A stretch of 32,748 nt of DNA from Enhygromyxa salina. GTDB lineage: Bacteria; Myxococcota_A; Polyangia; Nannocystales; Nannocystaceae. Under the pieces are notes generated by a model, which had not been told where the DNA came from, did not search any database, and saw only the letters and a list, made by a program, of their open reading frames with translations. The stretch covers positions 1-32,748 of the forward strand of contig NZ_PVNK01000091.1 of NCBI RefSeq assembly GCF_002994615.1, written 5' to 3'. The first letter of the stretch is position 1. Each line of letters begins with the position of its first letter. The position numbers and the translations under genes are program-made. Positions 14,071 to 21,781 of this stretch are shown here, one piece after another.

Positions 14071-15303
14071 ATGAGTCTCCAACTGATCCACAAGCTCACT
14101 TTCGCTCGAACCCAGATCCTGATCCTCGGCTCGATCTCGCTCGGCCTCACCGCGTGCCCGACGTCGACGCCCTCGACCGGGAGCAACAGCACCGACACCA
14201 GCACCTCGACGACCGGCGACGGCGACGGCGACGGCGATGGCGATGGCGACGGCGACCCGGGCGACGGCGACGGCGACCCGGGCAACGGCGACGGCGACGG
14301 CGATCCCAACGACTTGTGCGGCAATGGGGTCGTCGACCCGGGTGAGCAGTGCGACGATGGCGACGACGACAACTTCGATAGCTGCACCGAGCTGTGCCAG
14401 CCGCCGACCTGCGACGACGGGATCTTTAGCACCGGAGAGACCGACCTCGACTGCGGGGGCATCTGCGAAGAGGTCTGCCTCGACGGTCAGATGTGCAACC
14501 AACCCGACGACTGTGTGTCTGGCTGCGCCGACGGGACTTGCGTGACCGCGCAAAGCTGCGCCGATCTCCAGGCCAGGGTGCCAGGCCTCGGCTCCTTCAA
14601 CTACACGATCGACCCCGACGGCGACGGGGGCCCGATCGAGCCCTCGATGGTGTGGTGCGTGCTCGACCCCATGTACGACGGCGGCGGCTGGACCCTGGTG
14701 CTGATCTCGGCCGACGACGGCGTCGACACCTGGACCTGGAACAACCGTGAGATGCTGACGACCGACACGACCCCGGTCGGCTCGATCCCCGGACCCAACG
14801 GCGAGGACTACAAACACAGCGCCTACCACCAGCTGCCGTTCACCGACCTGTTGTTCCGCCACACCCCCTCCGGCTACTGGGCCGCCTACAACGGCGTCGG
14901 CGACGGCAGCACCGACATCGGCATGTTCATGGACGGGCTGCCCTCGCCGGAGTGCAACGAGGACGCCGGCTACGCCATGTCTGCGGGCACTCTCGCGGCC
15001 AGCGGTGAGCTGTGCTCGACCGACCTGTATTTTCACTGCGGTGATCGTGATGGCTACACGCCCGAGCAGTGCGAGGCGAAGGTCGGCCCGGTGATGCGGT
15101 CGACCTATGGCCCATGCTGGAGTCGGCAGGGCAACCAGGGCTGCCCCCTCGACGACTCGTCGGGAGCCGGGCTTGGGCCAACCGAGGACCCGAATTACTT
15201 CGACCTCGAGGTCAACTCCCTCGGCTTCGGCTTCGTCATCGGTGAGAACCCGATCACGGGCGCCGGTGACAAGGCGACCTACTTCGAAGTGCTGGTCCGC
15301 TGA
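14071..15303 (+). CDS. Fibrinogen-like-domain lipoprotein with (GD)n linker
   Basis: A 410-residue surface protein. The signal peptide carries Lys8 and Arg13, a hydrophobic core and lipobox GLTAC with Cys29. A Ser/Thr stretch and a (Gly-Asp)n linker follow (about residues 48-80), then a Cys-rich myxobacterial repeat (CGNGVVDPGEQCDDGDDDNFDSC, DUF4215-like) and further CxxC-type repeats. From about residue 168 the sequence CADLQARVPGLGSFNYTIDPDG...WCVLDPMYDGGGWTLVLIS resembles the start of a fibrinogen-related domain (FReD), with the family's C-x-D and GGWT hallmarks; the C-terminal half carries many extra cysteines. Fibrinogen-like domains bind carbohydrates or proteins, so a surface adhesion or recognition role is possible. 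ATG 14071 gives the exact signal peptide. It lies 119 bp after the HD-Pnk gene. Confidence 0.82.
   Translation: MSLQLIHKLTFARTQILILGSISLGLTACPTSTPSTGSNSTDTSTSTTGDGDGDGDGDGDGDPGDGDGDPGNGDGDGDPNDLCGNGVVDPGEQCDDGDDDNFDSCTELCQPPTCDDGIFSTGETDLDCGGICEEVCLDGQMCNQPDDCVSGCADGTCVTAQSCADLQARVPGLGSFNYTIDPDGDGGPIEPSMVWCVLDPMYDGGGWTLVLISADDGVDTWTWNNREMLTTDTTPVGSIPGPNGEDYKHSAYHQLPFTDLLFRHTPSGYWAAYNGVGDGSTDIGMFMDGLPSPECNEDAGYAMSAGTLAASGELCSTDLYFHCGDRDGYTPEQCEAKVGPVMRSTYGPCWSRQGNQGCPLDDSSGAGLGPTEDPNYFDLEVNSLGFGFVIGENPITGAGDKATYFEVLVR
14215..14308 (+). repeat. (Gly-Asp)n coding repeat
   Basis: GGCGAC/GGCGAT hexamer repeat interrupted by CCGGGC, encoding the acidic Gly-Asp linker of the fibrinogen-like lipoprotein. 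It is in inverted orientation relative to the similar repeat at 11447-11543. The two lie on opposite sides of the ligase/HD-Pnk operon. Confidence 0.85.
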
Positions 15304-15378
15304 AGGCGGTCGCGCTGCCGGGGTCGAACGCGGACCGAGGCAGGCCTCGAACGCTGCGACCGGTCGCGGTCGCGGCGT

Positions 15379-16482
15379 TCAGGCGGCGAAAGGCGGCGGC
15401 CGCCACACGCTGCCGGGGATCATCAGCTCCCCTCGCGCCAACAGCCGCGCCGTGCGGATCAACCCGACCGCCCGCAGCTCGGGCCCCGCCGCGGTTTGAG
15501 CGTAGTCCACGGTCAGATCAATCTGCCCGGAGGGATGCTCGATCCCAACCACCGCGGGCGCCTTGGCGGGCAGCGTAGCGAGGCCCTCGGCGACGGTGCC
15601 CGGCGTGAACAGACACGCGGCGAGGCAGGCCGAGCCGGTCACCGCCATGCTCGGATGGCAGGTCCAGGGCATGAAGTAGCGGACCGCCACGGCGCCGCCC
15701 CGGCGCGCGGGCGCGAGCAGAGCAAACTTCGGGGTCACGGAGCTGCTGACCTCGCCGAGGCCCATGCGCTCGCCGGCCGCGACGCGGATCGGCTCCATCC
15801 GCGCGAAGAACTCGCGGTTGGCGTCGAGCGCTTCACAGGACTCGTAGCCCGTCAGGCCAAAGTCGCTGGCGCGGGCGATCGCCATGGGCACGGCCGCGTC
15901 GATGCAGGAGATCTCGATTCCATCAATGGTGTCGCGCGCGGAGCCGGTCGGGAGCAACGCACCGCTGACGCTGCTCATCGCGTGCATGAAGGTGAGCGAG
16001 ACCGAGGCCGCGGTCCCGGGGACCCCGTCGATCGCGGTCTGGCCCTCGTAGTCCGGCACGCCGCCGGGGGTCTGGATGACCGCGTGGACCAGCGCGCCCG
16101 TGTTGACGGCGTGGATCCGGACCCGCGTGTGGGGGTCTTGGGCGACGCACAGGCCGAGCTCGACGGCCGCGTTGGCGACCCCGGACAGCATGTTGCCGCA
16201 GGTCGGCTTGTAGTCGACGAGCGGCTCCTCGACGGCGACCTGGGCGAAGAAGTAGTCGATGTCCGCGTCGTCGCGGGTCGAAGGTGAGAGCATCACGACC
16301 TTGGTCGTGACCGCCGAGCCGCCGCCAATCCCGTCGATGTTGATCGGGTGCCCGGCGCCGACGGCCGCGATCAGGACCCGGGTCAGGGTGTCGAGATCCT
16401 CGGGCAGATCCGCGCGCCGAAGGTACGCGCCGCGCGAGGTCCCGCCGCGCATGAACAAAAATGGGATCGCGGTCTGCTGCAT
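15379..16482 (-). CDS. PrpF/GalD family isomerase (4-oxalomesaconate tautomerase-like)
   Basis: A 367-residue cytoplasmic protein of the PrpF family (diaminopimelate-epimerase-like fold). The start MQQTAIPFLFMRGGTSRGAY is the family hallmark; further signatures are NIDGIGGGSAVTTKV (48-62), DYKPTCGNMLSGVANAA with the active-site-like Cys95, and HPSMAVTGSACLAAC in the second lobe. Members isomerise unsaturated tricarboxylates: PrpF acts on 2-methylaconitate in the methylcitrate cycle, GalD tautomerises 4-oxalomesaconate in gallate degradation. The N-terminus and length look nearest to GalD, but no gallate or methylcitrate genes are present. It follows the TauE/SafE permease gene by 75 bp on the same strand, suggesting the permease could move a related organic anion. 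Confidence 0.88.
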   Translation of the reverse strand: MQQTAIPFLFMRGGTSRGAYLRRADLPEDLDTLTRVLIAAVGAGHPINIDGIGGGSAVTTKVVMLSPSTRDDADIDYFFAQVAVEEPLVDYKPTCGNMLSGVANAAVELGLCVAQDPHTRVRIHAVNTGALVHAVIQTPGGVPDYEGQTAIDGVPGTAASVSLTFMHAMSSVSGALLPTGSARDTIDGIEISCIDAAVPMAIARASDFGLTGYESCEALDANREFFARMEPIRVAAGERMGLGEVSSSVTPKFALLAPARRGGAVAVRYFMPWTCHPSMAVTGSACLAACLFTPGTVAEGLATLPAKAPAVVGIEHPSGQIDLTVDYAQTAAGPELRAVGLIRTARLLARGELMIPGSVWRPPPFAA

Positions 16483-16489
16483 GTCGCCT

Positions 16490-16504
16490 CCACCTCGAAG
16501 GTGG
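16490..16504 (-). promoter_or_regulatory. Hairpin overlapping the ribosome site of the PrpF-like gene
   Basis: A perfect 6-bp stem (CCACCT/AGGTGG, loop of three) lies just before the ATG at 16482. On the minus-strand mRNA its second arm, AGGTGG, runs into the GGAGG ribosome site, so part of the site is in the stem. It could tune translation. Seen in sequence; the effect is inference. Confidence 0.4.
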
Positions 16505-16557
16505 CTCGAGGGCGGAGCGGGTCGATCGTATCGGAGCTCTGCGCGCGTGAACAGGGC

Positions 16558-17412
16558 TCAGCGAGCGCTGAGCGCGTGGCTGATCATCCAGGCGCCGACG
16601 GCCAGGAGCATGAGCGCGATGAACACGAAGTGGCGCGCGCGAGGGAGCTTCTTGGTCTGGCGGGCCCCAAGCCACGCGCCGACGAAGGTCAGCCCGCCGA
16701 CGCCGACGAGGGCCAGCCACGACACCCGGCCGCCCCCGACGGCCCCGAGCGCCCCCGCGACGCCAGTGAAAAAACCGATCGCCATGTTGGTGCCGACGGC
16801 CTGGAGCGGATGCACACCGAGGCGCAGCATCGCGGGCAGGCGCAGGGAGCCGAGCAGGAGCCCGACCAGACCCGAGAGCGCCCCGAGGGTCGCGCCGACG
16901 AGGATCTCGGCGCTGACCAGGCCTGCGCTCGGGGGGCGGGGGTCGGGGGTCGGCTCGGGGGTCGGGGCTGGTGGCGTGGCCTCGCCGTCTGACGCGGCCT
17001 CGCCGTCTGGCGCGGCCTCGCCGTCTGGCGCGGGCTCGGCCGCGGGCGCAGGCGCGTCGTCGCGCAGGCGCGCGGCCTGGCGCGCGAGCCCGACGGCCGA
17101 GATGACCAGGGTCGCGCCGATCAGCGCCTCGAGCCACCACACGTCGGCCTGCGGGACGAGCCGCGCGGCCACGTAGGCGGCGAGCGTCGAGGGCAGCCCG
17201 ATCGTCAGCAGCAGGCGCAGCTGCACCCGTCCACCCCGGGCGTGGGCCAGGGCCCCGGTCGCGGCGCCGAGCGAGGAGATCGCCAGGTTCGAGGCCGCGG
17301 CGACCGGCGTCGACTCCAGGGCGGCGATCAGCAGGGGCAGGCGAAACTGGCCCAGCACCGATCCAACCATCGCGCCGAAGTAGGCCAGCGCCCCCGAGAC
17401 GAGCGCGGCCAC
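16558..17412 (-). CDS. TauE/SafE family membrane permease
   Basis: A 284-residue protein with about seven to eight transmembrane segments in two repeats. The first repeat includes GSVLGQFRLPLLIAALESTPVAAASNLAISSLGAATGAL, the second GATLGALSGLVGLLLGSLRLPAMLRLGVHPLQAVGTNMAIGFFTGVAGALGAV; the 'LP.L......P..A..tn......' pattern is typical of TauE/SafE proteins, which export sulfite, sulfonates or small organic acids. A Pro/Ala/Asp-rich hydrophilic loop (about residues 122-163, with EAAPDGEAASDGEA repeats) joins the halves. GTG 17412 is the first usable start; the frame continues about 20 codons upstream to a stop without a normal start codon, so a slightly longer N-terminus is possible. Upstream partner of the PrpF-like gene. 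Confidence 0.85.
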   Translation of the reverse strand: MAALVSGALAYFGAMVGSVLGQFRLPLLIAALESTPVAAASNLAISSLGAATGALAHARGGRVQLRLLLTIGLPSTLAAYVAARLVPQADVWWLEALIGATLVISAVGLARQAARLRDDAPAPAAEPAPDGEAAPDGEAASDGEATPPAPTPEPTPDPRPPSAGLVSAEILVGATLGALSGLVGLLLGSLRLPAMLRLGVHPLQAVGTNMAIGFFTGVAGALGAVGGGRVSWLALVGVGGLTFVGAWLGARQTKKLPRARHFVFIALMLLAVGAWMISHALSAR

Positions 17413-17518
17413 GGCCAGCCAGGCCAGCGACGCGTCGGTTGCGAAGAGCGACGGCGTGATGGGGTCAAGCTAGCAGCGCTTGACAGCGCACACCAGCGAT
17501 CGGCATCGTCTGGACGGC

Positions 17519-18316
17519 GTGAGTGGTCCCAAGGATGGCCCCGGTGTCGTCGTGGTCCAGTGGTCGCCGGACAGCCTCGGGCTCGTCGATCAGCTGGCGC
17601 GGACAATGGCGGGGGCCGGAGTCGCGCGGATCACCTGCGTGGGCGAGGGCATCGAGGCGCGCGCGGACGCGCGCCGTGGCGGGGTCGAGCTGCGCACGCT
17701 GGCGCTCGAGCCCGGCCTCGGCTTCGACGAGCTCGTCGCGCGGCTCGAGCACGACGTCCGCGTGGTCGAGGCCCGCGCGGTCATCGTGCTCCCGCGGGCC
17801 GACGCCAGCGAGCCCGACTCGATCTCGCGCCTGGCCTGCGCGGCGATCCGCAAGGCCTGCGGCGATCAGACCGGGCCCAACGTGCTCGTCGAGATCGAGG
17901 ACCCCGAGGCCGCGTTCGAGTTCGTCGGGCTCGGGGTCGCGACGGTGTTCTACTCGGGCCACCTGCGCGCGGCCCTGCTCGGCCAGGCCTGCGTCGACCT
18001 CGGCGTGTTTCAGTTCATCATCGGGCTCCTGCGCGGCCGCCACCGGGTCCGCACGATCGACGTGCCCGCGGAGCTGCGCGAGGCGACCTTCGCCGAGGCG
18101 GCGCTCGAGCTCGAGCTCGACGAGCGCGGGCGACCGATGACGGTGATCGGCGTGGCCACGGCCAACAAGGAGCTCGGCGAGGGCGGCGGGGTGATCGCAA
18201 ATCCAGGCCCGACGACGCCGCTGCGCGACGTGCTCGGCCTGCTGGTCCTGCTCTCGGGTGACGACCCCGACCCCGACCTCGACCCCGACCTCGCCGGGCA
18301 GGAGCCGTCGGCGTGA
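17519..18316 (+). CDS. Stand-alone RCK/TrkA-N-like protein, channel subunit candidate
   Basis: A 265-residue soluble protein with a Rossmann-type pattern like the RCK domains of CASTOR/POLLUX-type channels: an initial strand GVVVVQWSPDSLGLVDQLARTM, then ARAVIVLPRADASEPDSISRLACAAIRKAC, VLVEIEDPEAAFEFVGLG and LLGQACVDLGVFQFIIGLL, the last being like the 'exposed LL-A-..P-G' segment of RCK proteins. The classical GxGxxG is missing, as in many non-nucleotide-binding RCKs. The C-terminus includes ELREATFAEAALEL and a DPD-rich tail. GTG 17519 is chosen; an in-frame TTG at 17480 is weaker. Its TGA overlaps the GTG of the channel gene (GTGA), so the two are translationally coupled. I infer it forms part of the channel's cytoplasmic gating ring. 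Confidence 0.75.
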   Translation: MSGPKDGPGVVVVQWSPDSLGLVDQLARTMAGAGVARITCVGEGIEARADARRGGVELRTLALEPGLGFDELVARLEHDVRVVEARAVIVLPRADASEPDSISRLACAAIRKACGDQTGPNVLVEIEDPEAAFEFVGLGVATVFYSGHLRAALLGQACVDLGVFQFIIGLLRGRHRVRTIDVPAELREATFAEAALELELDERGRPMTVIGVATANKELGEGGGVIANPGPTTPLRDVLGLLVLLSGDDPDPDLDPDLAGQEPSA

Positions 18317-21300
18317 GCCGGGCCCGGACGTGGCTGCGCGCGCTGGCCGTGCTGCTCGTGCTGGTCAGCGCGAGCGTGGTAGCGACGGCCTCGGCGCGGG
18401 CCTGGGCCCAGGCGCCCGAGCCGAGCAGCGAGCTGCGATTTGGCGCCGGGAGCAAGAGCGGGAGCTTCACCAAGACCGCCGAGGCGATCGGCGGTGCGGT
18501 CGACCCGGGCCTCGGCTTCGAGGTCGTCCACACCAACGGCTCGTGTGACAACGTCCGCAGGCTCGCGCGCGGGGAGCTCGACGCGGCCCTGGTCAAGTAC
18601 GACGTCGCGGCCGAGGCCTTCGGGGTCGCCGTGGCCGGAGCCGCCGCGTCGACCCGGCCGCCCGAGTCCGCGCCGGCCACGGTCGCCGAGGCCGAGGCGA
18701 GCGCGGCCGCGGCGTTGACGAGCGCCGCATTGTTCTCGGCGGGCAGGCCCCCGGCGATCGCGACCGTCGTCGCCTTCGCGGCCTCGGAGGCGGCCGGAGT
18801 CTTGGCTGGCAACAGCGGGTGGATGTGCGATCTGACCGCCGCCGAGCTCGACGGCGTCGAGCTCCAGCTCGTGGCCGCGATCGACGAGTCGGCCGCCCAC
18901 GTGCTCATCCGTCGCCCGGTCCGCCTCGACAACCTCGCGGCCGTCGGCCAGCGGCCGATCTTCGTCGGCCAGCGCGGCTCGGGCAGCATGGAGACCTCGA
19001 AGATCATCCTCGGCGCGGCCGGGCTCAGCCTCGACGACGTCAATTCCGTCGACATCAAGAACAAGGCGGCGATGACCGCGATGGAGCAGGGCGAGCTGCT
19101 CTTGATGCTGCGCACGACCGAGGTCCCGAACGCACCAATCGCGCGGCTGCTCGACACGGGCATGGCCGGTCTCAACGCGCTCCCGAGCAGCGTGGTCGAG
19201 CGGCTGATCGACGGCTTCCCCTACTACCGGGTCTGCAAGATCGGCGCGGACAGCTACCCGGGGCTCGAGAACGACGTGCCCACGGTCTGCGTCAGCACGG
19301 TCGTGCTCACGGCCCGACGCGAGGGCGAGGACGCGCTCGACAACGAGCAGGTGATCGGGCTGATCGACGGCCTCGGGCGGCTCCGCGACGAGGGCAAGTT
19401 CGAGCGCCTGCGCTGGCACGGCTTCGCCGCGAGCACGCCCGTGCCGCTGCACCCCGGCGCCAAGCTCCGCGACCTGGACGCGCGGGCCCGGGAGCCGGGC
19501 CAGGTCCGCTTTGGCGCGAGCAGCAAGACCGGCAGCTTCACCCGGACCGCCAACGCGCTCGCGCTCGCGCTCGACGAGATCGACGCCGAGATGGACTTCG
19601 AGGTCCGCCACACCGGCGGCTCGTGCGACAACGTCCGCAAGCTCGCGCGCGGGGAGGTCGACGCGGCCCTGGTCCAGTACGCGGTCGCGGCCGAGGCGTG
19701 GACGGCCGCCGCGGCCGCGCGCGAACAGGCGGCCGCGGGCGCGGCGGCGACCGAGCTCGAGGGCGAGAGCGGGTGGATGTGTGGGCTCGAGACCGCCGAG
19801 CTCGAGGGCGTCGAGCTCCAGCTGGTGGCCGCGATCGACGACTCGGCCGTGCACCTGATCGTCCGCCGCCCGGTCCGGCTCGACGACTTTGGCGAGCTCG
19901 GCGAGCGGCCGATCTTCGTCGGCCAGCAGGGCTCGGGCAGCATGGAGACGTCCAAGGTCATCCTCGGCGCGGCCGGCCTGACCCTCGACGACGTCAACTC
20001 CCTCGACATCAGCAACAAGGCCTCGATGGAGGCGATGGAGCGCGGCGAGCTCCTGATGATGCTGCGCACGACCAAGATCGGCGACGCGAAGATCTCGAGC
20101 CTGGTCTCGACCGGCGTCGCCGGCCTCAACGCGCTCCCGAGCAGCATGATCGAGCGGCTGATCGACGGCTTCCCCTACTACCGGGTCTGCCAGATCGACG
20201 CCCAGAGCTACCCCGGGGTCGGGTTTGGCATCCCCACGGTCTGTGTCAGCACGGTCGTGCTCACGGCCCGGCGCGAGGGCGAGGAGGCGCTCGATGAGGA
20301 CCAGGTGAGGTCGCTGATCGAGGGCCTGCGCTGGCTCGAGGACAACCCCCAGGACAAGGTCGCGGTCGAGCTTCGCTGGCGGGGCTTCGCCGAGCGCGAG
20401 CCGATCCCGCTCCACCCGGGGGCCTCGTGGGTCGAGCGCCGCGACTTTGGCATCTACTGGACCAAGATCCTCGTCGCCGCCGCGCTCGGGTTTGGCCTGC
20501 TGGTCCTGCTGCGTCGCTTCTTGCGCCGCAAGGGCCTGCTCGGCAACCCGCTCGGCGGCAACCTCGAGGGCCAGCTGTCAAACCCGCTCGTGCCCTTCGT
20601 CGGCTTCTTGCTGATCGTCGGCAGCGCGACGCTGGTCGTCTACACCCTCGAGCACGACAGCAACGCCCGCGTGCGAACCCTGAACGACTCGTTCTGGGAG
20701 ATGAACATGTTCGCGACGGGCAACTTCGACAGCGAGTCGCTCAAGACCTCGACGGCGCGCTTCATCGGCGCCGCGGCGACGATCGCTGGCTTGGGCCTGC
20801 TCGCGTGGTTCACCGCCGCGCTGACCAGCATCCTGTCGCAGGATCAGATGCGCCTGTTTCGGCGGATGCGCAATCACATCGTGATCCTCAATTTCCGCGA
20901 GGAGATGATCCAGCTGATCCGAGTCCTGCGCAGCCCCGGGCCCCAGCGCCAGCGCTCGATCCACGTGGTCGTGTCCGACGCCCTGCCGCCGCGCGTGCGT
21001 CAGCAGCTGACCCGGGTGCGCGGCCTGACGATCTACGAGCAAAACCCCGAGGTCCCCGAGGAGCTCGTCGAGCTGCGCCTGCCTCGGGCCGCGCGGGTCA
21101 TCGTGCTTCAGGGCAGCTATCACCCGCTGCGGATCGCTCGGGCGGTCCACCACGCCTGCGTGCGCCTCGACCCCCAGGCCCGGGCCGAGACCATGAAGCG
21201 CGCGCAGCTGGGCCTGGCCCCGAGCGTCCAGTCTCCGACTCTGGCCGGCGACGCGGTCGAGGGCCGCGGCGCGGCCGTGCCCGTGACCCTGGTCGAGGCC

Positions 21301-21768
21301 GACGAGGGCGACAGCGACGGGCTCTTCGATCCCTTCTCGCGCTGGTTGGTGCCGGTCCCCGCCCGCGGTCTGGCCGACGCGTGGTTGGCCAACGCCTGCC
21401 TCGATCCGGCCTTCGGCGAGTTCTTCAACGACATCGTCACCTTCCGCGACGACAACTCCGAGCTCTACACCGTCGAGCTGCCCGAGGCGCTCCACGGCAA
21501 GACCTGGCGGGATCTGCGGCGGCTGCTGTTCACCGTCCAGACCCCGTCGAAGGCGGGGATCGTGCCGATCGGCATCTACCGGGGCCACCGTGGCAAGCTC
21601 GCCTACGCCGAAGGCGACGTCGAGGGCAGCTCGCCGCAGGCCGAGCTCCGGCGGCGCCTGCGGGTCAACCCGCCGCTGGACATGGCGGTCGGACCTGGCG
21701 ATCGTCTGTTGGCCTTCGCCGAGGATGAGGCGGACCTGCGCAAGGTGTTGAAGAGCCGGCGAAGCTGA
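18313..21768 (+). CDS. TAXI-domain x2 / CASTOR-POLLUX-like ion channel fusion
   Basis: An 1151-residue protein. Signal peptide (1-33, ending ARAWAQA), then two TAXI-type solute-binding domains: about 40-385 and 395-700. Each has RFGA.SK.GSFT, GSCDNVR.LARGE.DAAL, the GSGSMETSK.ILGAAGL segment, and PYYRVC.I...SYPG. TM helices follow at about 714-735, 759-780 and 815-840. Between the last two, FWEMNMFATGNFD occupies the pore-helix/filter position with ATGNFD (801-806), like CASTOR/POLLUX ADxGNHA and unlike TVGYG. An RCK-like cytoplasmic domain begins at HIVILNFREEM (855). I infer a ligand-gated ion channel: periplasmic ligand sensing, inner-membrane pore, cytoplasmic control ring. AGGAG sits 8 bases before GTG 18313. 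Neighbours are the RCK-like protein (overlapping) and a kinase 13 bp downstream. Ion and ligand are unknown; TAXI proteins are known to bind glutamate-like or organic acids. Confidence 0.82.
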   Translation: MSRARTWLRALAVLLVLVSASVVATASARAWAQAPEPSSELRFGAGSKSGSFTKTAEAIGGAVDPGLGFEVVHTNGSCDNVRRLARGELDAALVKYDVAAEAFGVAVAGAAASTRPPESAPATVAEAEASAAAALTSAALFSAGRPPAIATVVAFAASEAAGVLAGNSGWMCDLTAAELDGVELQLVAAIDESAAHVLIRRPVRLDNLAAVGQRPIFVGQRGSGSMETSKIILGAAGLSLDDVNSVDIKNKAAMTAMEQGELLLMLRTTEVPNAPIARLLDTGMAGLNALPSSVVERLIDGFPYYRVCKIGADSYPGLENDVPTVCVSTVVLTARREGEDALDNEQVIGLIDGLGRLRDEGKFERLRWHGFAASTPVPLHPGAKLRDLDARAREPGQVRFGASSKTGSFTRTANALALALDEIDAEMDFEVRHTGGSCDNVRKLARGEVDAALVQYAVAAEAWTAAAAAREQAAAGAAATELEGESGWMCGLETAELEGVELQLVAAIDDSAVHLIVRRPVRLDDFGELGERPIFVGQQGSGSMETSKVILGAAGLTLDDVNSLDISNKASMEAMERGELLMMLRTTKIGDAKISSLVSTGVAGLNALPSSMIERLIDGFPYYRVCQIDAQSYPGVGFGIPTVCVSTVVLTARREGEEALDEDQVRSLIEGLRWLEDNPQDKVAVELRWRGFAEREPIPLHPGASWVERRDFGIYWTKILVAAALGFGLLVLLRRFLRRKGLLGNPLGGNLEGQLSNPLVPFVGFLLIVGSATLVVYTLEHDSNARVRTLNDSFWEMNMFATGNFDSESLKTSTARFIGAAATIAGLGLLAWFTAALTSILSQDQMRLFRRMRNHIVILNFREEMIQLIRVLRSPGPQRQRSIHVVVSDALPPRVRQQLTRVRGLTIYEQNPEVPEELVELRLPRAARVIVLQGSYHPLRIARAVHHACVRLDPQARAETMKRAQLGLAPSVQSPTLAGDAVEGRGAAVPVTLVEADEGDSDGLFDPFSRWLVPVPARGLADAWLANACLDPAFGEFFNDIVTFRDDNSELYTVELPEALHGKTWRDLRRLLFTVQTPSKAGIVPIGIYRGHRGKLAYAEGDVEGSSPQAELRRRLRVNPPLDMAVGPGDRLLAFAEDEADLRKVLKSRRS
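18430..20412 (+). repeat. Tandem in-gene duplication of the TAXI domain
   Basis: Copies at about 18430-19467 and 19501-20412 encode the two binding domains. Near-identical DNA blocks recur with an offset of 1071 bp at the N-terminal end (start motif 18436 vs 19507) and 954 bp towards the C-terminal end (ACGCGCTCCCGAGCAGC at about 19173 and 20127). The 117-bp difference is an Ala-rich insert of 39 residues in copy 1 around 18620-18810. Confidence 0.8.
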
Positions 21769-21781
21769 AGATGGACCCGCG

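Noticed and set aside
14215..14308. Short regular repeats that could suggest a CRISPR or satellite.
   Set aside because: Units are 6 bp, lie in frame inside a lipoprotein gene and code a Gly-Asp linker; there are no spacers or cas genes.
18010..20415. Long open frame (801 codons) on the minus strand over the channel gene.
   Set aside because: Antisense shadow; biased composition and no motif, while the plus strand encodes recognisable domains.
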